A stretch of DNA of 64,000 nt from Eutreptiella sp. 'Long Island Sound 2002' (lineage: Eukaryota; Euglenozoa; Euglenophyceae; Eutreptiales; Eutreptiaceae): the NCBI GenBank assembly GCA_964036045.1, contig OZ038389.1, forward strand, positions 64,770,453 to 64,834,452, read 5' to 3'. Each line of letters starts with the position of its first letter. The first letter of the stretch is position 1. Positions 32,281 through 43,139 of the stretch are shown here, piece by piece. The notes below the pieces were generated by a model that saw only the letters and a program-made list of their open reading frames with translations, did not search any database and was not told where the DNA came from. The position numbers and the translations under genes are program-made.

Positions 32281-32380
32281 GCGGGGGTCCCGGGTCCGAA
32301 CTCCAGGTACCCCCGGTCGCCCCCCCCTATGGGCCCTTGCTAGTGAGGACTTAGCCGTTTTCACACTGGATAAGGCTGTT

Positions 32381-32562
32381 TAGTGACACCTGCAAGATTT
32401 CCAAAAATTCGACTTTTTCGGAAACCCTGCTGTCGCCCCTGGGATGGGTTTGGGTGATGATTTAGTGACAATACAGGTACTTGAGCACCCATGGGGACCC
32501 ACGTAGTGGCTGCCAAGCCCATATAGCCCGAGCCATGGCCCCTCCAAAAGCCCCGAAATCAC
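32381..32562 (+). repeat. Dispersed repeat, copy 1 (TGACACCTGCAAGATTTCC type)
   Basis: It matches 33831-33985 over about 155 bp, including GGATGGGTTTGGGTGATGAT and TTTAGTGACAATAC. It lies between the two copies of the 617-bp-spaced repeat. Confidence 0.8.
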
Positions 32563-32880
32563 CTCGCAGAGGTTGTTAGATCAAAGCCAGGCAGGCGTAT
32601 ATATGGGGAAAACGCCACATACCCCCCCATTTTGGCCATTTTGGGGCTATTCGCGTACCCTACCCCAAGGGGTTGAATTGTTAGTTTAACCCCTTGTAAA
32701 ATCATTATTTTGTCCAATAAACGCATCCCCCAATGAGTTTTTGGTCCGGACCCCCCCAAACCCCCCCCCACTTGAAACCCACTTTTTAGGGGGGGGGGTG
32801 GGGGTGGGGGTGGGGGGGTGGGGGGGTGGGGGGGGGGGGTCAAAAATGTTGAAAAAATGACCCCCCCCTTTTTTTGGGTC
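32555..32880 (+). repeat. 617-bp-spaced direct repeat, second copy
   Basis: It begins AAATCACCTCGCAGAGGTTG and repeats the order seen at 31938, with an expanded polyG/GGTGGGGG tract at about 32786-32840. Confidence 0.75.
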
Positions 32881-33218
32881 GAAAATCATGAATCTTTTGG
32901 TTTTTTTCGATTTTGAGCCGAAAAAGTGTTTCCGGGTCCCGACTCCATAGGGTTTGTATGGGGCGGAGTGGGACGAGCGCTTATGCAGTTTATGCACTTT
33001 TCAGCCATTTATGCTATGTTGGCGGTTTTGGCAACCTCGGTGAACCCGTGGTACCCACTCCGAGGGGTGCGAGTGGGGATGTTGTGACAGTATATGCCTA
33101 CTAGGATACGAAAGGACGTTTTTTGCAGTGTCTAGCCTTGCTTATGGCCGTTCACAACCCGTGCCAAAGACGCGAAATGACTGTTTCCACCAATAATGGC
33201 CTAGTGAATGGGGAGGTA

Positions 33219-33764
33219 CACAACCTGCTTATGCAGTTTTTCACCCTGGGCAGCTCAAAAATTGAAGTTTTCGAAACTTGTTTTTTTGATATTGTGACCA
33301 CCCAAAATGACATTTCAAGCTATGCAAAGCATGTTTTAGGCCGTATTTACGTGTTTTTCACCTCATTTGGGTATCAGGTCCGGGGGGGGGGGGTCTCCCA
33401 AGGGACGGGTGCACAACCTGCTTATGCAGCTTTTCAACCCGGACAGCTCAAAAATCGAAGTTTTCGAAACTTGTTTTTTTGATATTGTGACCACCCAAAA
33501 TGACCATCCAAGGTATGTAAAGCATGTTTTAGGCCGTATTTACGTGTTTTTCACCCGATTTGGGTATTAGGTCCAAGGGGGGGGGGTCTCCCAAGGGATT
33601 GGTACACAACCTGCTTATGCAGTTTGTCACCCTGGGCAGCTCAAAAATCGAAGTTTTCGAAACTTGTTTTTTTGATACCGTGATCACCTAAAATGATCAT
33701 CCAAGGTATGTAAAGCATGTTTTAGCCGGTATTTATGTAGTTTCCACCCTATTTTGGGTGTGTG
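33219..33764 (+). repeat. 193-bp satellite, units 1-3
   Basis: The three units start at 33219, 33412 and 33605, a period of 193 bp. Each has CAACCTGCTTATGCAG, TCAAAAATTGAAGTTTTCGA (or close), TTTTTTTGATA, AAAGCATGTTTTA and a G-run followed by TCTCCCAAGGG. The units are highly similar, so the array is recent or homogenised. Confidence 0.9.
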
Positions 33765-33830
33765 TTGCTCGCGGTAGATTCTCTGCGAGGTGGACTTGCC
33801 GAAGGCAATAGAATTGCCGTTGTGTAGGCT

Positions 33831-33985
33831 GGTTAGTGACACCTGCAAGATTTCCGAAATTCGCCTTTTCCGAAACCCTTCTGTTGCCCCTAGGATGGGT
33901 TTGGGTGATGATTTAGTGACAATACCCACGTTGTGGCCGCTGGGCCTATGTAGCCCGTGCCACGGGCCCCCCAAAAGCTTCAAAA
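33831..33985 (+). repeat. Dispersed repeat, copy 2, splitting the satellite
   Basis: It is the copy of 32381-32562 that sits between satellite units 3 and 4. An insertion of about 260 bp containing it appears to have divided the array. Confidence 0.75.
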
Positions 33986-34023
33986 TTGCTGTTTGTAGGT
34001 GGTTCAATGGCATTTGGTGTGAG

Positions 34024-34442
34024 CACAAACCGCTTAAGCAGTTTTCAACCCTTTACAAGTCAAAAATGGAAAATTTTGCAAAACATTTTTTTGATATTGT
34101 GACCACTTACAATGATGAAATATGCTATGTAAAGCATGTTTTAGCCCCCTTTTATGTGTTTTTCACCCTATTTGGGTGTGGGGGGGGGGGGGGGGGGCTC
34201 CAAGGGGTCTAGGGCGCAACCTGCTTATGCAGTTTTCCCGCCTCAACAGCTCAAAAATGGAAATTTCTGAAACTGATTTTTGTGATACTTTGACCATCCA
34301 AAATGATCAAATATCCCATGTGAAGCATGTTTTAGCCCCCTTTTATGCGTTTTTCACACTATTTGGGTGTTGGGGGTGGGGTGGCTCCCAAGGGGTCTAG
34401 GGCACAACTTGCTTATGCAGTTTTCCCGCCTCAGCAGCTGAA
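34024..34442 (+). repeat. 193-bp satellite, units 4-6 (diverged)
   Basis: Units start at 34024, 34215 and 34403, with periods of 191 and 188 bp. The last is only a fragment. They are more diverged from units 1-3 than those are from each other (TAGCCCCCTTTTATG in place of TAGGCCGTATTTACG). Confidence 0.85.
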
Positions 34443-34555
34443 GAATGGTTGTCCCTCTCCCCTCTTCGAGGTGCCCTGCCGAAGGCAATAGAATTTTTTT
34501 GACATAAAAAATGGGGGAAAACAACAAGGCATGTCAGTGGCAGGGAAAACCCCCC

Positions 34556-35919
34556 CATGTCCAACGAACAGTGTGTCCAACGAACACTTGCATTCAGATT
34601 GTAGTAATTTGGGACCTCATTCATTGGGTACTTAATTAGGTACCGGGCTCCAAAACCGCGGTTTGAGGAGAAAGGTTTGGGGAAAAGAGGGGCTGTTGCG
34701 ATGTATCTTGCAGTATTGGTGGGCAAATTTGTAAAGCACGTTGTGAGGGAATGGTGTCCCTCAACTACAGGACCTCTATTGCCCACCATGACTAATTCTT
34801 TGCTTGCACCTGGCCGGGAGGTGCCGAACAAGCGGTACCACACTAGTGAGCTTATACCGGCCACAATTCTTGGGCCTTCCAAGGAGATGATTTTGTGCGC
34901 CTCAAGTACACCAAAAATGAGCATAATTATGAGAACCTAGCCGCCCCTCTCAGTGCTATGCAATTTCTTTGCGTTCACCATCACGTATGTCGTCAACATC
35001 ATAAGAGGGGGCACCGCAACCCGCGTCTCGCGGCCGTACCACTTCTCCCCCAACACACCCTCCGCTTCCACCTGGTTGGGAACAATGTAAAACTCCTGAT
35101 GGACGTGTGTTCTATGTGAACCACACCAAGGGAGTGTATGCGGTTGATGATGCACCCTATCACATGCACGTTTCAGGTTGCCGTGCGTGGGCAGAAAACT
35201 TCATGGGCCAGACCAAGAAAAGGGGGCCCGTACCGCAACCGTCTCGTAAGGAGGTTGCAAATTGGGTTGTGTGTGCTTTCGCAGCCATTACAGATGATGC
35301 TCTCCGTGAAGCATGCCGCACCACCTATTTTCCAAGTGGTTTGAAACTGTCCCACTAGGATGACACGGAGTTCTTCCGTAAGCATAACCCTGAGTCCGTT
35401 TGTGATGATGGGTCACAAGCTGATACGGATGATTCAGGTGACTCCGATGATCGTAGTGGTGTGGATGACTCCGATAGTGACACTAATGACCGCTGTGACG
35501 TGATTTGGGCCAAGGCAGGGCGTGGGGTGTGGGGTTTGTGCCATGTTTTTGAGAACACCCTGTACCCAACCCGTGATTTGATGGAGGACAGTGCTGTCCC
35601 ATCAAATTTGTCCGTCTTGAAGGTGCCTGAGCTGGATTGGGCTGCCACTTCTGCCCGTGCCAAGAACAAGAAAGGCCCCAAGCCCGGGGAGCATGTTCAG
35701 CTTTTCCGCATGAAGTGGGACCGCAACCAGGGCTTCTACTCTGAAAAGTGCTAATTAGAGGCCTCCGCTGCATTGTGCTTTGAATGGGCTGGGGATCTTG
35801 TGCCTAGGGACGTGGTACCGCCGTTTCACAATATCGTCGCGCGCACTGAACAGTGTGTCCAACGAACACTCCCGTTCAGACCGTATTAATTTGGGACCAA
35901 ATTGTTCGTTGGACACGGG
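34556..35919 (+). mobile_element. Candidate pogo-like DNA transposon (decayed)
   Basis: The left end carries ATGTCCAACGAACA followed by GTGTGTCCAACGAACACT (34558-34588). The right end carries the inverted form GTTCGTTGGACAC (35904-35916). Between them, open frames 34677-34940, 35107-35358 and 35461-35754 look coding but are separated by frameshifts and a TAG at 35356. One frame has PQPSRKEVANWVVCAFAAIT followed by DDALREACR, resembling the region after the DDE domain in pogo/Tigger transposases, then an Asp/Ser-rich acidic segment. The catalytic DDE core is not visible. The family call is tentative. The shared terminus is also found at 58803. Confidence 0.4.
35855..35916. repeat. 62-bp inverted-repeat mini-element
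   Basis: GTGTCCAACGAAC (35855-35867) and GTTCGTTGGACAC (35904-35916) are perfect 13-bp inverted repeats enclosing 36 bp. It sits at the right end of the candidate pogo-like element and could be a minimal non-autonomous derivative or the true right terminus. Confidence 0.7.
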
Positions 35920-35929
35920 GGTTGGGGGT

Positions 35930-36739
35930 AAAAACGGGGGGAAACGGGGACCCTGAATGCCGCTCAGAATTTACCCCTGAGGCCCTGCTTGTGCCCCCTT
36001 TTTGCCCTGGTAGTGCGAGCTCTAGTGCTCAATAAGCAGTGAGCTAGCAACAGAACATGCAAGCAACGCAGTACATTGTGGGGCAATTACTTCTTTGAAA
36101 TTGGAGGTACTATCGCATTCATCCTAAAACTCAATCTGCCAATGTGATGTTTGGGCGTCGTTGCACTTTGTGGTTGGGGGTGCCCTTGGTCGCCTTGTGC
36201 TAGACAAGAGCCTCACCTTTGATCCAAGGCTTGGAGTTAGGTTGGTTGGCGGTGACAAAAGAGATTTTGACATGCCAATCATTTTTATGCTACAAAAAAT
36301 CAGCCCTTGCCTGCACGAGGTGACAAAGGATCAAGGAGCCGACAAAGGCAACAACGAGCAAACAGGAAAGCAATCCCCCCCCCCCCTTAGTTCCCCCCAA
36401 TTTCCCCGTTTAGCGCCCCCTTTCCGCCATTTCCCCCCCATTCCCCCCCACTTTGTTGCCCATTGCCCCACCGTTTCCTCCCCCATTTCTCCCCGTTTTC
36501 TCTGTTTTGCCTCCTGTTTGGTAAGTCAGATTTTCTTGGTATGGAACTTATTGACCCCTGCAATTTTCTTGGGTGGAAAGTGAATTGAATTGTATTGATG
36601 CCATCCATGCCATAGAGATTTGTATTTGCATGGGGGCTGTGGAATGGGTGTTTTTATGCTTTTGAGCGCGCCGGGCAAAGTTTTCCCACGCTTTGGTGTG
36701 ACCCCTCAAGTTGGGGTTAAGGACTCCCACTCCTTGGTG
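35930..36739. other. Spacer with C-rich and G-rich low complexity
   Basis: I see no gene. A CCCC/TTTCC-rich tract lies at about 36370-36500. The frame 36161-36583 is open mainly because of that tract. A CTTTGGTGTG / CAAGTTGGGGTT repeat near 36690-36740 recurs as a tandem array at 45590-45722. Confidence 0.4.
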
Positions 36740-37012
36740 TGGCCACTTGAGTGGTCCGTCACGCACAAGAGGGGGATTCTTTGATTCTGAGGTGGGTGGC
36801 CATGATGGGGCCTACAAGGGTAGGGTGCACGTGATCGTCCCATCTGTTGGACGAAAAAATGGGGATTTAATTGATCGCCAACAGTCATACAATGTGTTTG
36901 TGCTTAGGGTTCCTGGGCTCGAGGAGGGAGTGATGTTTGGGGGTAAAGCATTGTGATAGATGGCCGGAATATTCATTTGGATGCCGGTTGTGCCGGGCAC
37001 GCGCCGGGTAAA
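36740..37012 (+). pseudogene. Harbinger-like transposase fragment
   Basis: The frame 36711-36956 contains PSRTRGGFFDSEVGGHDGAY, then KGRVHVIVP, GRKNGD and RQQSYN. This matches the second-Asp region of the minus-strand copy at 30 kb and the copy at 52.8 kb. Similarity stops right after the YN residues. A CG-rich GTGCCGGGCACGCGCCGGGT terminus lies at about 36988-37008. Only a fragment survives. Confidence 0.55.
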
Positions 37013-37507
37013 CGTACCCTCTATTGGGCAGCAAGACACAGAAAAGGTGCAAACACAGCAAGGTACAAACGTTACTGCCTCACGCCGTGAAGTATTGGAA
37101 CAAAATGACATTGAAACCACACCTGTGACATGTGGTGTTCATATGTAGTAATCTCAATGAAGCCCACAAGTCTCTGTATTTTGCTTGTTCCATGTCGAAG
37201 ACCCCATTGTTCTTCTACATCACATTTTCGAGGCACCAGGATTGCACCTCCAATTTGCGTTGATGCACTACCCTGACTGTTGCCAAATATGCATGCAGTG
37301 CACGCACAGTGCACAACATGCCCAACCCCCCAAAGGGGGCTACTAGCAATTGCACCCGAATTGTTCTAGGCCGCCCCACATTGACTGCCAAACCCAATGA
37401 TCACTGCGAAGGGCATTGCAGTACGCCGCAAGAAAAATGTCCCTGGGGGAGGCGTGTTGCATGTGCAGGTCCATCTGTCTCTCAGTGTATATTCACATCC
37501 TGACAGA

Positions 37508-38434
37508 ATGAGCTCTGTGTCACCAACCAGACAGCACTTGAATACCGATGACAGAACTGAAATCCAGCACTACAGCCCTGTCACCGATAAGCGACCGGAA
37601 GTCCACCATTACAGCCCATCTTGGGCTGCGAATGACAAACCAGAAGTACAGCACTACAGTCCATCATGGGCCCCACCCAGTGTCTCCACCGATGATATAC
37701 CCCGCCAAGACAGCGCCGACAGCAAGCAGTTCCTCACCCCCCGGGCCAAGGCAGCCGCAGGCCCCCCGAATCGCATCCATGTGATCCTCGAGCCCAACAG
37801 GGCCGTCGTGGCGTCGCAGGAGATTGCGCAGCAGCTGGACGCCATGGACGGGAAGATGGACGGGCTGTACCTCGGCAAGCCCATCGTGGTCGCCCCCATC
37901 ATGACGGTCGACCCCGCGGCTTCCCCGCCCTCCGCCCGCGTCGTCACGGTCGGGGCCGTGTGCAACCCCGACGCGCCCCCCACGCCGGTGGCCACCGGGC
38001 AGGTGATGTGTCCCGGGGCCCGTGACGGGGACCCCGTGTGTCAGCAGTGCGGCAAGCACCACACCGTCAGCGGCGCGGCCTGCGCCCCGGTCGCCGGCAG
38101 CGACAAGACGCTGGAGACGCTGGAGCTCGTGGGGCTTGCGCCCTCTATCCGTGCGATCGACCCGCAGGTCGGGGCGTACTTCGTCCCGCTGGCGCAGTGC
38201 CAGGACAGCGTGGGCTGCACGGACGCCCAGAAGGGCAGGCGGGACGTGTCCATCTGCCTCTTGTACCAGAACGGGACGTGCCGCGCCGAGCAGCACTGCC
38301 GCCAGGTCCACGCGGACCGGCGCTTCGTCACGCACATGCGGGACCTGTCCCACGCCAACAACAACTGCTGCGTGCACCACGGCGACGTGTACTCGCACCT
38401 GTCCGAGTTCAACACGCTTCTGAGCAAGTACCAG
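37508..38434 (+). CDS. CCCH gene exon 1
   Basis: It encodes residues 1-309, from MSSVSPTRQHLNT to FNTLLSKYQ, and includes the first CCCH finger. The donor CAG|GTCGCA is weak. A stronger donor, CCG|GTGAGT, lies at 38526 but is in a phase that does not fit the exon 2 acceptor, so it would need an extra exon. Confidence 0.75.
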
Positions 38435-40424
38435 GTCGCAGGGCGGGGCTTCAGGAACCTTTCAATTTGGGTTTGGTGCTTTGGGGCCTGGAGGACAGCC
38501 ACAGGGCGACGCTGCTTCCAGGCCGGTGAGTAACGGATGGCAGTGGGACGGCAGCCGGTGACCGGAGCATTCTTTGATATCAAAAAGGGTCCCTAAACAG
38601 CAGTGGGAGCCCCATACAATTGCTTGGAGCCCGTGCATGTGCAGCCCGCAAAGCTGCGCACAGCCACAATATACGCCTCATACTGGCCCGCAGTTCTTAT
38701 AGTAAAGGCGAGAGCAAAATGTGCGGATTGACGCACGGTGCTGTGTGCACTGATATGCACGCATACCGCCGCATACACCCCACACAACCCCTTTACCCCT
38801 CCGGGGCGGTGTGGCTTTGTAGGCGGCTGTGGCTTGTAAGCGGCTGTGTGGGGCTGTATGGGGCTGTGCACATCAGCGCACGCACGCAGTGCACACAGCA
38901 CTGTGCATTCCAATGCACACATAAGTCCTTTCACAACGGGATTTTTCGTCATTTCCACCAAGGACCGCCCTGTCAGGAGGCCCTCTGGGCCGGCAGTAAG
39001 CCACCAACTGCCGGTATTTGACCGGTTGTTGACCAACCCCCCGCAGGTTATGTCCCATTTTTGTGTTCATCAAGTACTGACTGCAGGTGTGAGGTGCATA
39101 TGTGTTCTCGTTACCAATGCCAAACGTAAGACGGATGTATTACTGGATGATTTGAAATTTCGCTGTGTGCAGTGCCCGGCTGCCATTTCTATGACGGTGT
39201 GCGCATTTCATGGGTGAGGCGTAACTCAACGAGATTGTTTGTGTTTAAGTGTACACAATACTATGCATACGAGTGCAGACAGCACTGTGGGTGCATAAGA
39301 AGGGAGGGAGGGAGGGAGGGATGGATGAAGGGAAGGCGGGAGGGCTGTGTGCGCTGGTATATACAGTGCGGTCGGCACTGATACGCACATTGGTATGCAT
39401 CATGATTGCTCAAATGATATGTGCACTCACTATGCACCGATTAATCTTCTGCTGCATGTACACTGAGGTGTGTCAGAAGACATTCACAGGCATGTGCACT
39501 TGTCTCTGCACACATGTGCATGCAGACGTGCATGTGAGTAAAGGTGCGTGTGCTTTTACATGTGCAGTGGTGTGCACTGATAAGTATACTAAGGTTCGCA
39601 ATGATGCGTCCATGCTTTGTTCCTAGTTATTTCATACATCACCGTCATTGTGCGCAATGTCTCTGCTAAGATTGGGCTAACCAAAACAGAGGCTGTCGCA
39701 CCACGCTCCTTGCCTTTTGCTTCCGGGACTGCTGGAGAGTTGTTGGATGGACGGAGGAGGCTGAAGTATAGGCGCTACACGCTGGGCCTGCCCTGTGAAG
39801 CACTGCACCACGTGTGGCTGACCTCCATTGCCATTGTCCGCCCCTCTCTGTCTTCTGTGTCGTTCCCATCCCTCCTCCGCACCGTCCTGTCCTTTTCAGG
39901 GCTGCTTTGTGATCACGCTGCGCACCCCGCGCACGCAGCTGCTGTACGTCCCTAAGGCCTATGTCGCGCACACCCAGTCCACGCTGGCCTCCCTGCGGCA
40001 GAACTGGGACAAGGAGGAGCACATCTGCATCTACCTGCACCAGATCTGTGGGCTTCATCAGCGGAACCAGTGCCTGTTCGGGCAGGACTGCAAGAGTGTC
40101 CACATCTGCCGTGAGCTCTGGAGGTCCTTCCTGGACAACCACGCGTGGCTGCAGAGCGCCGTGGTCCGGCAGCCGCACCTCGACTCCCGCGACGGCAAGG
40201 GCGGCAAGGGGAACCCGAAGCTGCTGGAGATGGCCCTCAAGAAGAAGGCCGAGCAGGACGCGCGGATGGCCCTCTACGACGAGCGCGTGGCGAACTATCC
40301 GCGTCCGGGGTCCAAGGCCCGGAAAGGGAGGAATTTGTCACGCAAGTTCAAGGGCGAGTCGGAGCCGGACGTCCTGTCGCCGCGCACGCCGCGGCCGGCG
40401 ATGAATGGGACGGATGCTCTCTGA
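37508..40424 (+). CDS. Double CCCH zinc-finger protein gene, two exons, 483 residues (whole gene)
   Basis: Exons 37508-38434 and 39900-40424 join in phase 0. Both CCCH fingers are C-x7-C-x5-C-x3-H: residues 250-268 (38255-38311) and 359-377 (40047-40103). Such fingers usually bind RNA, so a post-transcriptional role is likely by family; the target is unknown. Upstream of the first finger is a C-x2-C...HH...C cluster (CQQCGKHH) and downstream a CCVHHGD segment. The N-terminus carries three HYSP motifs (residues 21-24, 34-37 and 49-52), possible proline-directed phosphorylation sites. The C-terminal tail is Lys/Arg-rich. GC content rises sharply inside the exons compared with the surroundings. 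The start at 37508 follows a CAG acceptor-like sequence; an in-frame ATG at 37397 would add 37 residues. Confidence 0.8.
38435..39899 (+). other. Intron of the CCCH gene with TGCACTGATA-type repeats
   Basis: This 1.46-kb intron contains scattered copies of GTGCACTGATATGCACGCAT-like sequence (near 38745, 39373 and 39570), GTGTGCAGTGC-rich patches and a GGGA run (39301-39330). The open frames inside it (for example 39249-39626) are rich in Cys/Val/His because of these repeats, and I do not call them genes. Confidence 0.6.
39900..40424 (+). CDS. CCCH gene exon 2
   Basis: The acceptor is CCTTTTCAG|GGCTGC. It encodes GCFVITLRTPRTQLLYVPKA onwards, the second CCCH finger and a basic C-terminus rich in Gly-Lys, ending MNGTDAL and TGA. 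Confidence 0.8.
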   Translation, partial: GCFVITLRTPRTQLLYVPKAYVAHTQSTLASLRQNWDKEEHICIYLHQICGLHQRNQCLFGQDCKSVHICRELWRSFLDNHAWLQSAVVRQPHLDSRDGKGGKGNPKLLEMALKKKAEQDARMALYDERVANYPRPGSKARKGRNLSRKFKGESEPDVLSPRTPRPAMNGTDAL

Positions 40425-41261
40425 CCGGGCTCCGGTTGACGATGGCGTCGCATGTGCTGCCTCTCTTGACTTTGTTCGAGGGAATGCTGTTGGGAGTCGA
40501 TGTTCAGGGCTCAGAAGAACCCGTTTCCGAGAGCCTACACGAATAGAATAGCCTGTGCCCTGCGGTACTGAAGCCGAGGCTCTGCCACGGGACTTCAGGT
40601 GCGAGCAGCAGAATTCCAAAGTACCCCCCCTCCCCCACTTTGTCCTAACACGGGCTTGTCCAAACACCGCGACCCCATGTTTCTGCACTTTGGGCCTTTT
40701 TTGGAACCATCTTTTTTCCGGTTCCAATCCAATAGAGAATGTGGTTCATAGCTTTGGGCAAGGGGGGGGGGGGCGCGCGAAGGGCGCAAGCACCGCGGTC
40801 ACGAGGGCACTCTGGAAGATGCCCACGAAGGCCAGGTTCAGGATCTGCGGGATCTGGAAGATCCGCTGCGAATCGATCATGTCATGGCCGGTTCTTCTAC
40901 TCTGCTGTGGCCGGAACGTCTCTCGCTGGGACCGGAGAGACCGGACGCGAACGGGAGGCGAGCGTGTGGCATGTTTCCACAGCAACTGTCCCGATGCGTG
41001 GCAGCATACCTGACCATTTTTCAGCCCAGCCCCCATTCCTCACCCAACTGGGTAACTGAGTGTGGCTGAAGGCCAGGGGTACGCGTACGGGAACCGAGGG
41101 GTCGCCCCCCTCCTCCCCCCCCCCCCCGACCCCAACCCCTCCACCCGAACGGACAGGTCAAAGAACACCCATGGGAGGAAGGGAGGAAGGGAGGAAGGGA
41201 GAGAGGCTGCTATGCACATTGCCATTTGAACGCTGGACGATCTGAGATGGAACCAATAATG

Positions 41262-41345
41262 CAATGAAGGGTGTGTGAAGGCAGGCGCGGCTGGAGCAAA
41301 GTGGCGGGTTCACACCTGACCTTTTGAGTACCCTCCCAAGTCCTC
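41262..41345 (+). repeat. R4 dispersed repeat, copy 1
   Basis: It has GGCGCGGCTGGAGCAAAGTG then GCGGGTTCACACCTGACCTT. R4 recurs at 41688-41770, 48345-48435 and 57800-57873, always in the same orientation. Confidence 0.75.
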
Positions 41346-41687
41346 CAAGCATCAGCCGGGCGTGTCCACCGGTGCACACAAGTGGTCCACGGTCCCACCA
41401 GGGGACACTCAGGCACTGCAGGGCTCAGGGTGTAATAGGCGTGTGCGTTATGAGGGTGTGGCTCACCTCCGGCAGTCCCTTAGGCTGCCCGCAAGAGCAG
41501 ATAGGACAGGGTGCGAGGACAGGGCCACACAACCACCGCCTCAAAATGTGACAGGAGAAGGAAGACCCTGTTTCTCCTAGTTTGCCTTCCTTGCTCCCGC
41601 GATCAGAGGTGCACCTCTTGGGACCATCATCACCACCACCACCACCACCACATCACCCGTGGCTCGTGGGCTCGGAATCAGATTGAA

Positions 41688-41770
41688 CAATGAGCAATGA
41701 AGGCCGTGTGCAGGCAGACGCGGCTGGAGCAAAGTGGTGGGTCCACACCTGACCTCTTGACCCCCCCCTC
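41688..41770 (+). repeat. R4 dispersed repeat, copy 2
   Basis: It reads TGAGCAATGAAGGCCGTGTG, then the shared CGGCTGGAGCAAAGTGG core, then CACACCTGACCTCTTGACCC. It is nearly identical to the copy at 48345. Confidence 0.8.
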
Positions 41771-42260
41771 TTGTTGCTTTTGAGAGTGCACCATGGCCTG
41801 CTGCCCTCTTTTGCTGTGTGTGTGTAGTGGCTATCACGCCACCGTGCTCACACTGGCGGGCTGCCCGCCTTCTAACTTTCTGTACATGAGACCAACCAGT
41901 GCCTTGCATTAGATGGGCTTGGGGCTTGCCTACCGGATGCCCCCCCCCCCCCCCCTCCTGCCATTCAAAAGGATGGTGCGCCCAGACGATGTTTTGCCCT
42001 AACGGTCTGAGTGGTGGGTCATCGGGGTTCCATGAAGGTAATACCCCTGGTTTTTTCCTGTGAGAAACACATCACGTGTGCTGGACCCAGTTACTCATGC
42101 CGCAAGAATAGATCACACGTGTGGCATTGTTGCTGGTGATACCGGCCGACACCAGTGGTCACGTGTTCAGTGTTGTTATTGATGACCCAGGCAGTGATCC
42201 CTGCTACCACTGCTGATGAGGTGTGGTTGCTGTTGCGTGGATCTGCAGAACGAATATTTT

Positions 42261-42264
<4 letters not shown>

Positions 42265-42301
<37 letters not shown>
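42265..42301 (+). repeat. (GA)n microsatellite
   Basis: This is a GA run of about 36 bp. A CT run at about 42499-42518 lies 200 bp downstream and could pair with it. Confidence 0.95.
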
Positions 42302-42302
<1 letters not shown>

Positions 42303-43139
42303 GACATGGCGCTGTGTGCATTGGCATGCGACAGCCGTCAACGGTGATGCATCTGGTCCAGACGGTGGGGTGGCGCTGCCTCCATCTCCGATGGGGTATT
42401 CCAGTTGAGCTCTGGTTTGCACAAGAATGATCTCCCTGTCCCACCCCTGGCCCTAGTCTCCTGACGGACAGGGTCAGCGTTCTGGAGGCTCCGTCCACGC
42501 TCTCTCTCTCTCTCTCTATATATATCTTTTGGTCATGCGTACTGTACATACGCCTGTACATACAATACATACAGTTGGCTTTCTGCCGAGCTTGTCTTTC
42601 CCAATTGGCCTACCCAGTCATTTGGGAGAGTGGTTGGGGTGTGGCAGGTCTATCCAAATTGCTGCTGTCTAGGTAGCGACCTTCAAACATGGTCTCCCTG
42701 CAAGGCGGCAAGGGCAGGTAGGCGAGAAACCCTCCCACGCAGCCTTTACGCAACCATGCACCCCCCCCCCCTTCCCTTTTTCCATCCCTTCCGTGAGTGT
42801 CGTGAGTTTGAGGGTTGCCGATTTCCCCAAGGTTTCTGCGTCCCGTCCCGTCCCGTCCCCTTTTCCAAGGTGCCAAAAAAGAGTTGGAGTGCCCATTGCT
42901 GAAGTCGCTGAGGGCTTTTGTGCCTTTATTGTGGGGACCTATGGCCCTTCCTTCGCAGGGGTTGGCCATTGACAAATGGCGGTTGGCAGTCCACTGATGG
43001 CGGTTGGTGTTTCACGACAATCGCTAGTCAATTCTGCGGGGTTTTGTGCATAACGGATCGAACAATTTTTTTTTGTGGCCATCAAAGACCGCGCTGACTG
43101 AACAGTGTTGACCCGTTCCTCACCTGCTACCCCTTCTCT

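Noticed and set aside
35107-35358. DGRVFYVNHTKG resembled a WW domain.
   Set aside because: The second Trp/Pro part of a WW domain is missing and the context looks like a decayed transposon frame.
37664-38398. 244-codon minus-strand frame and further frames across the CCCH exon.
   Set aside because: The high GC content of the exon suppresses stops in all frames. The zinc-finger frame is the one with recognisable motifs.
38526-38535. Strong GTGAGT donor downstream of the CCCH exon 1 end.
   Set aside because: Using it would put the second exon out of frame with the second zinc finger unless an unseen exon intervenes.
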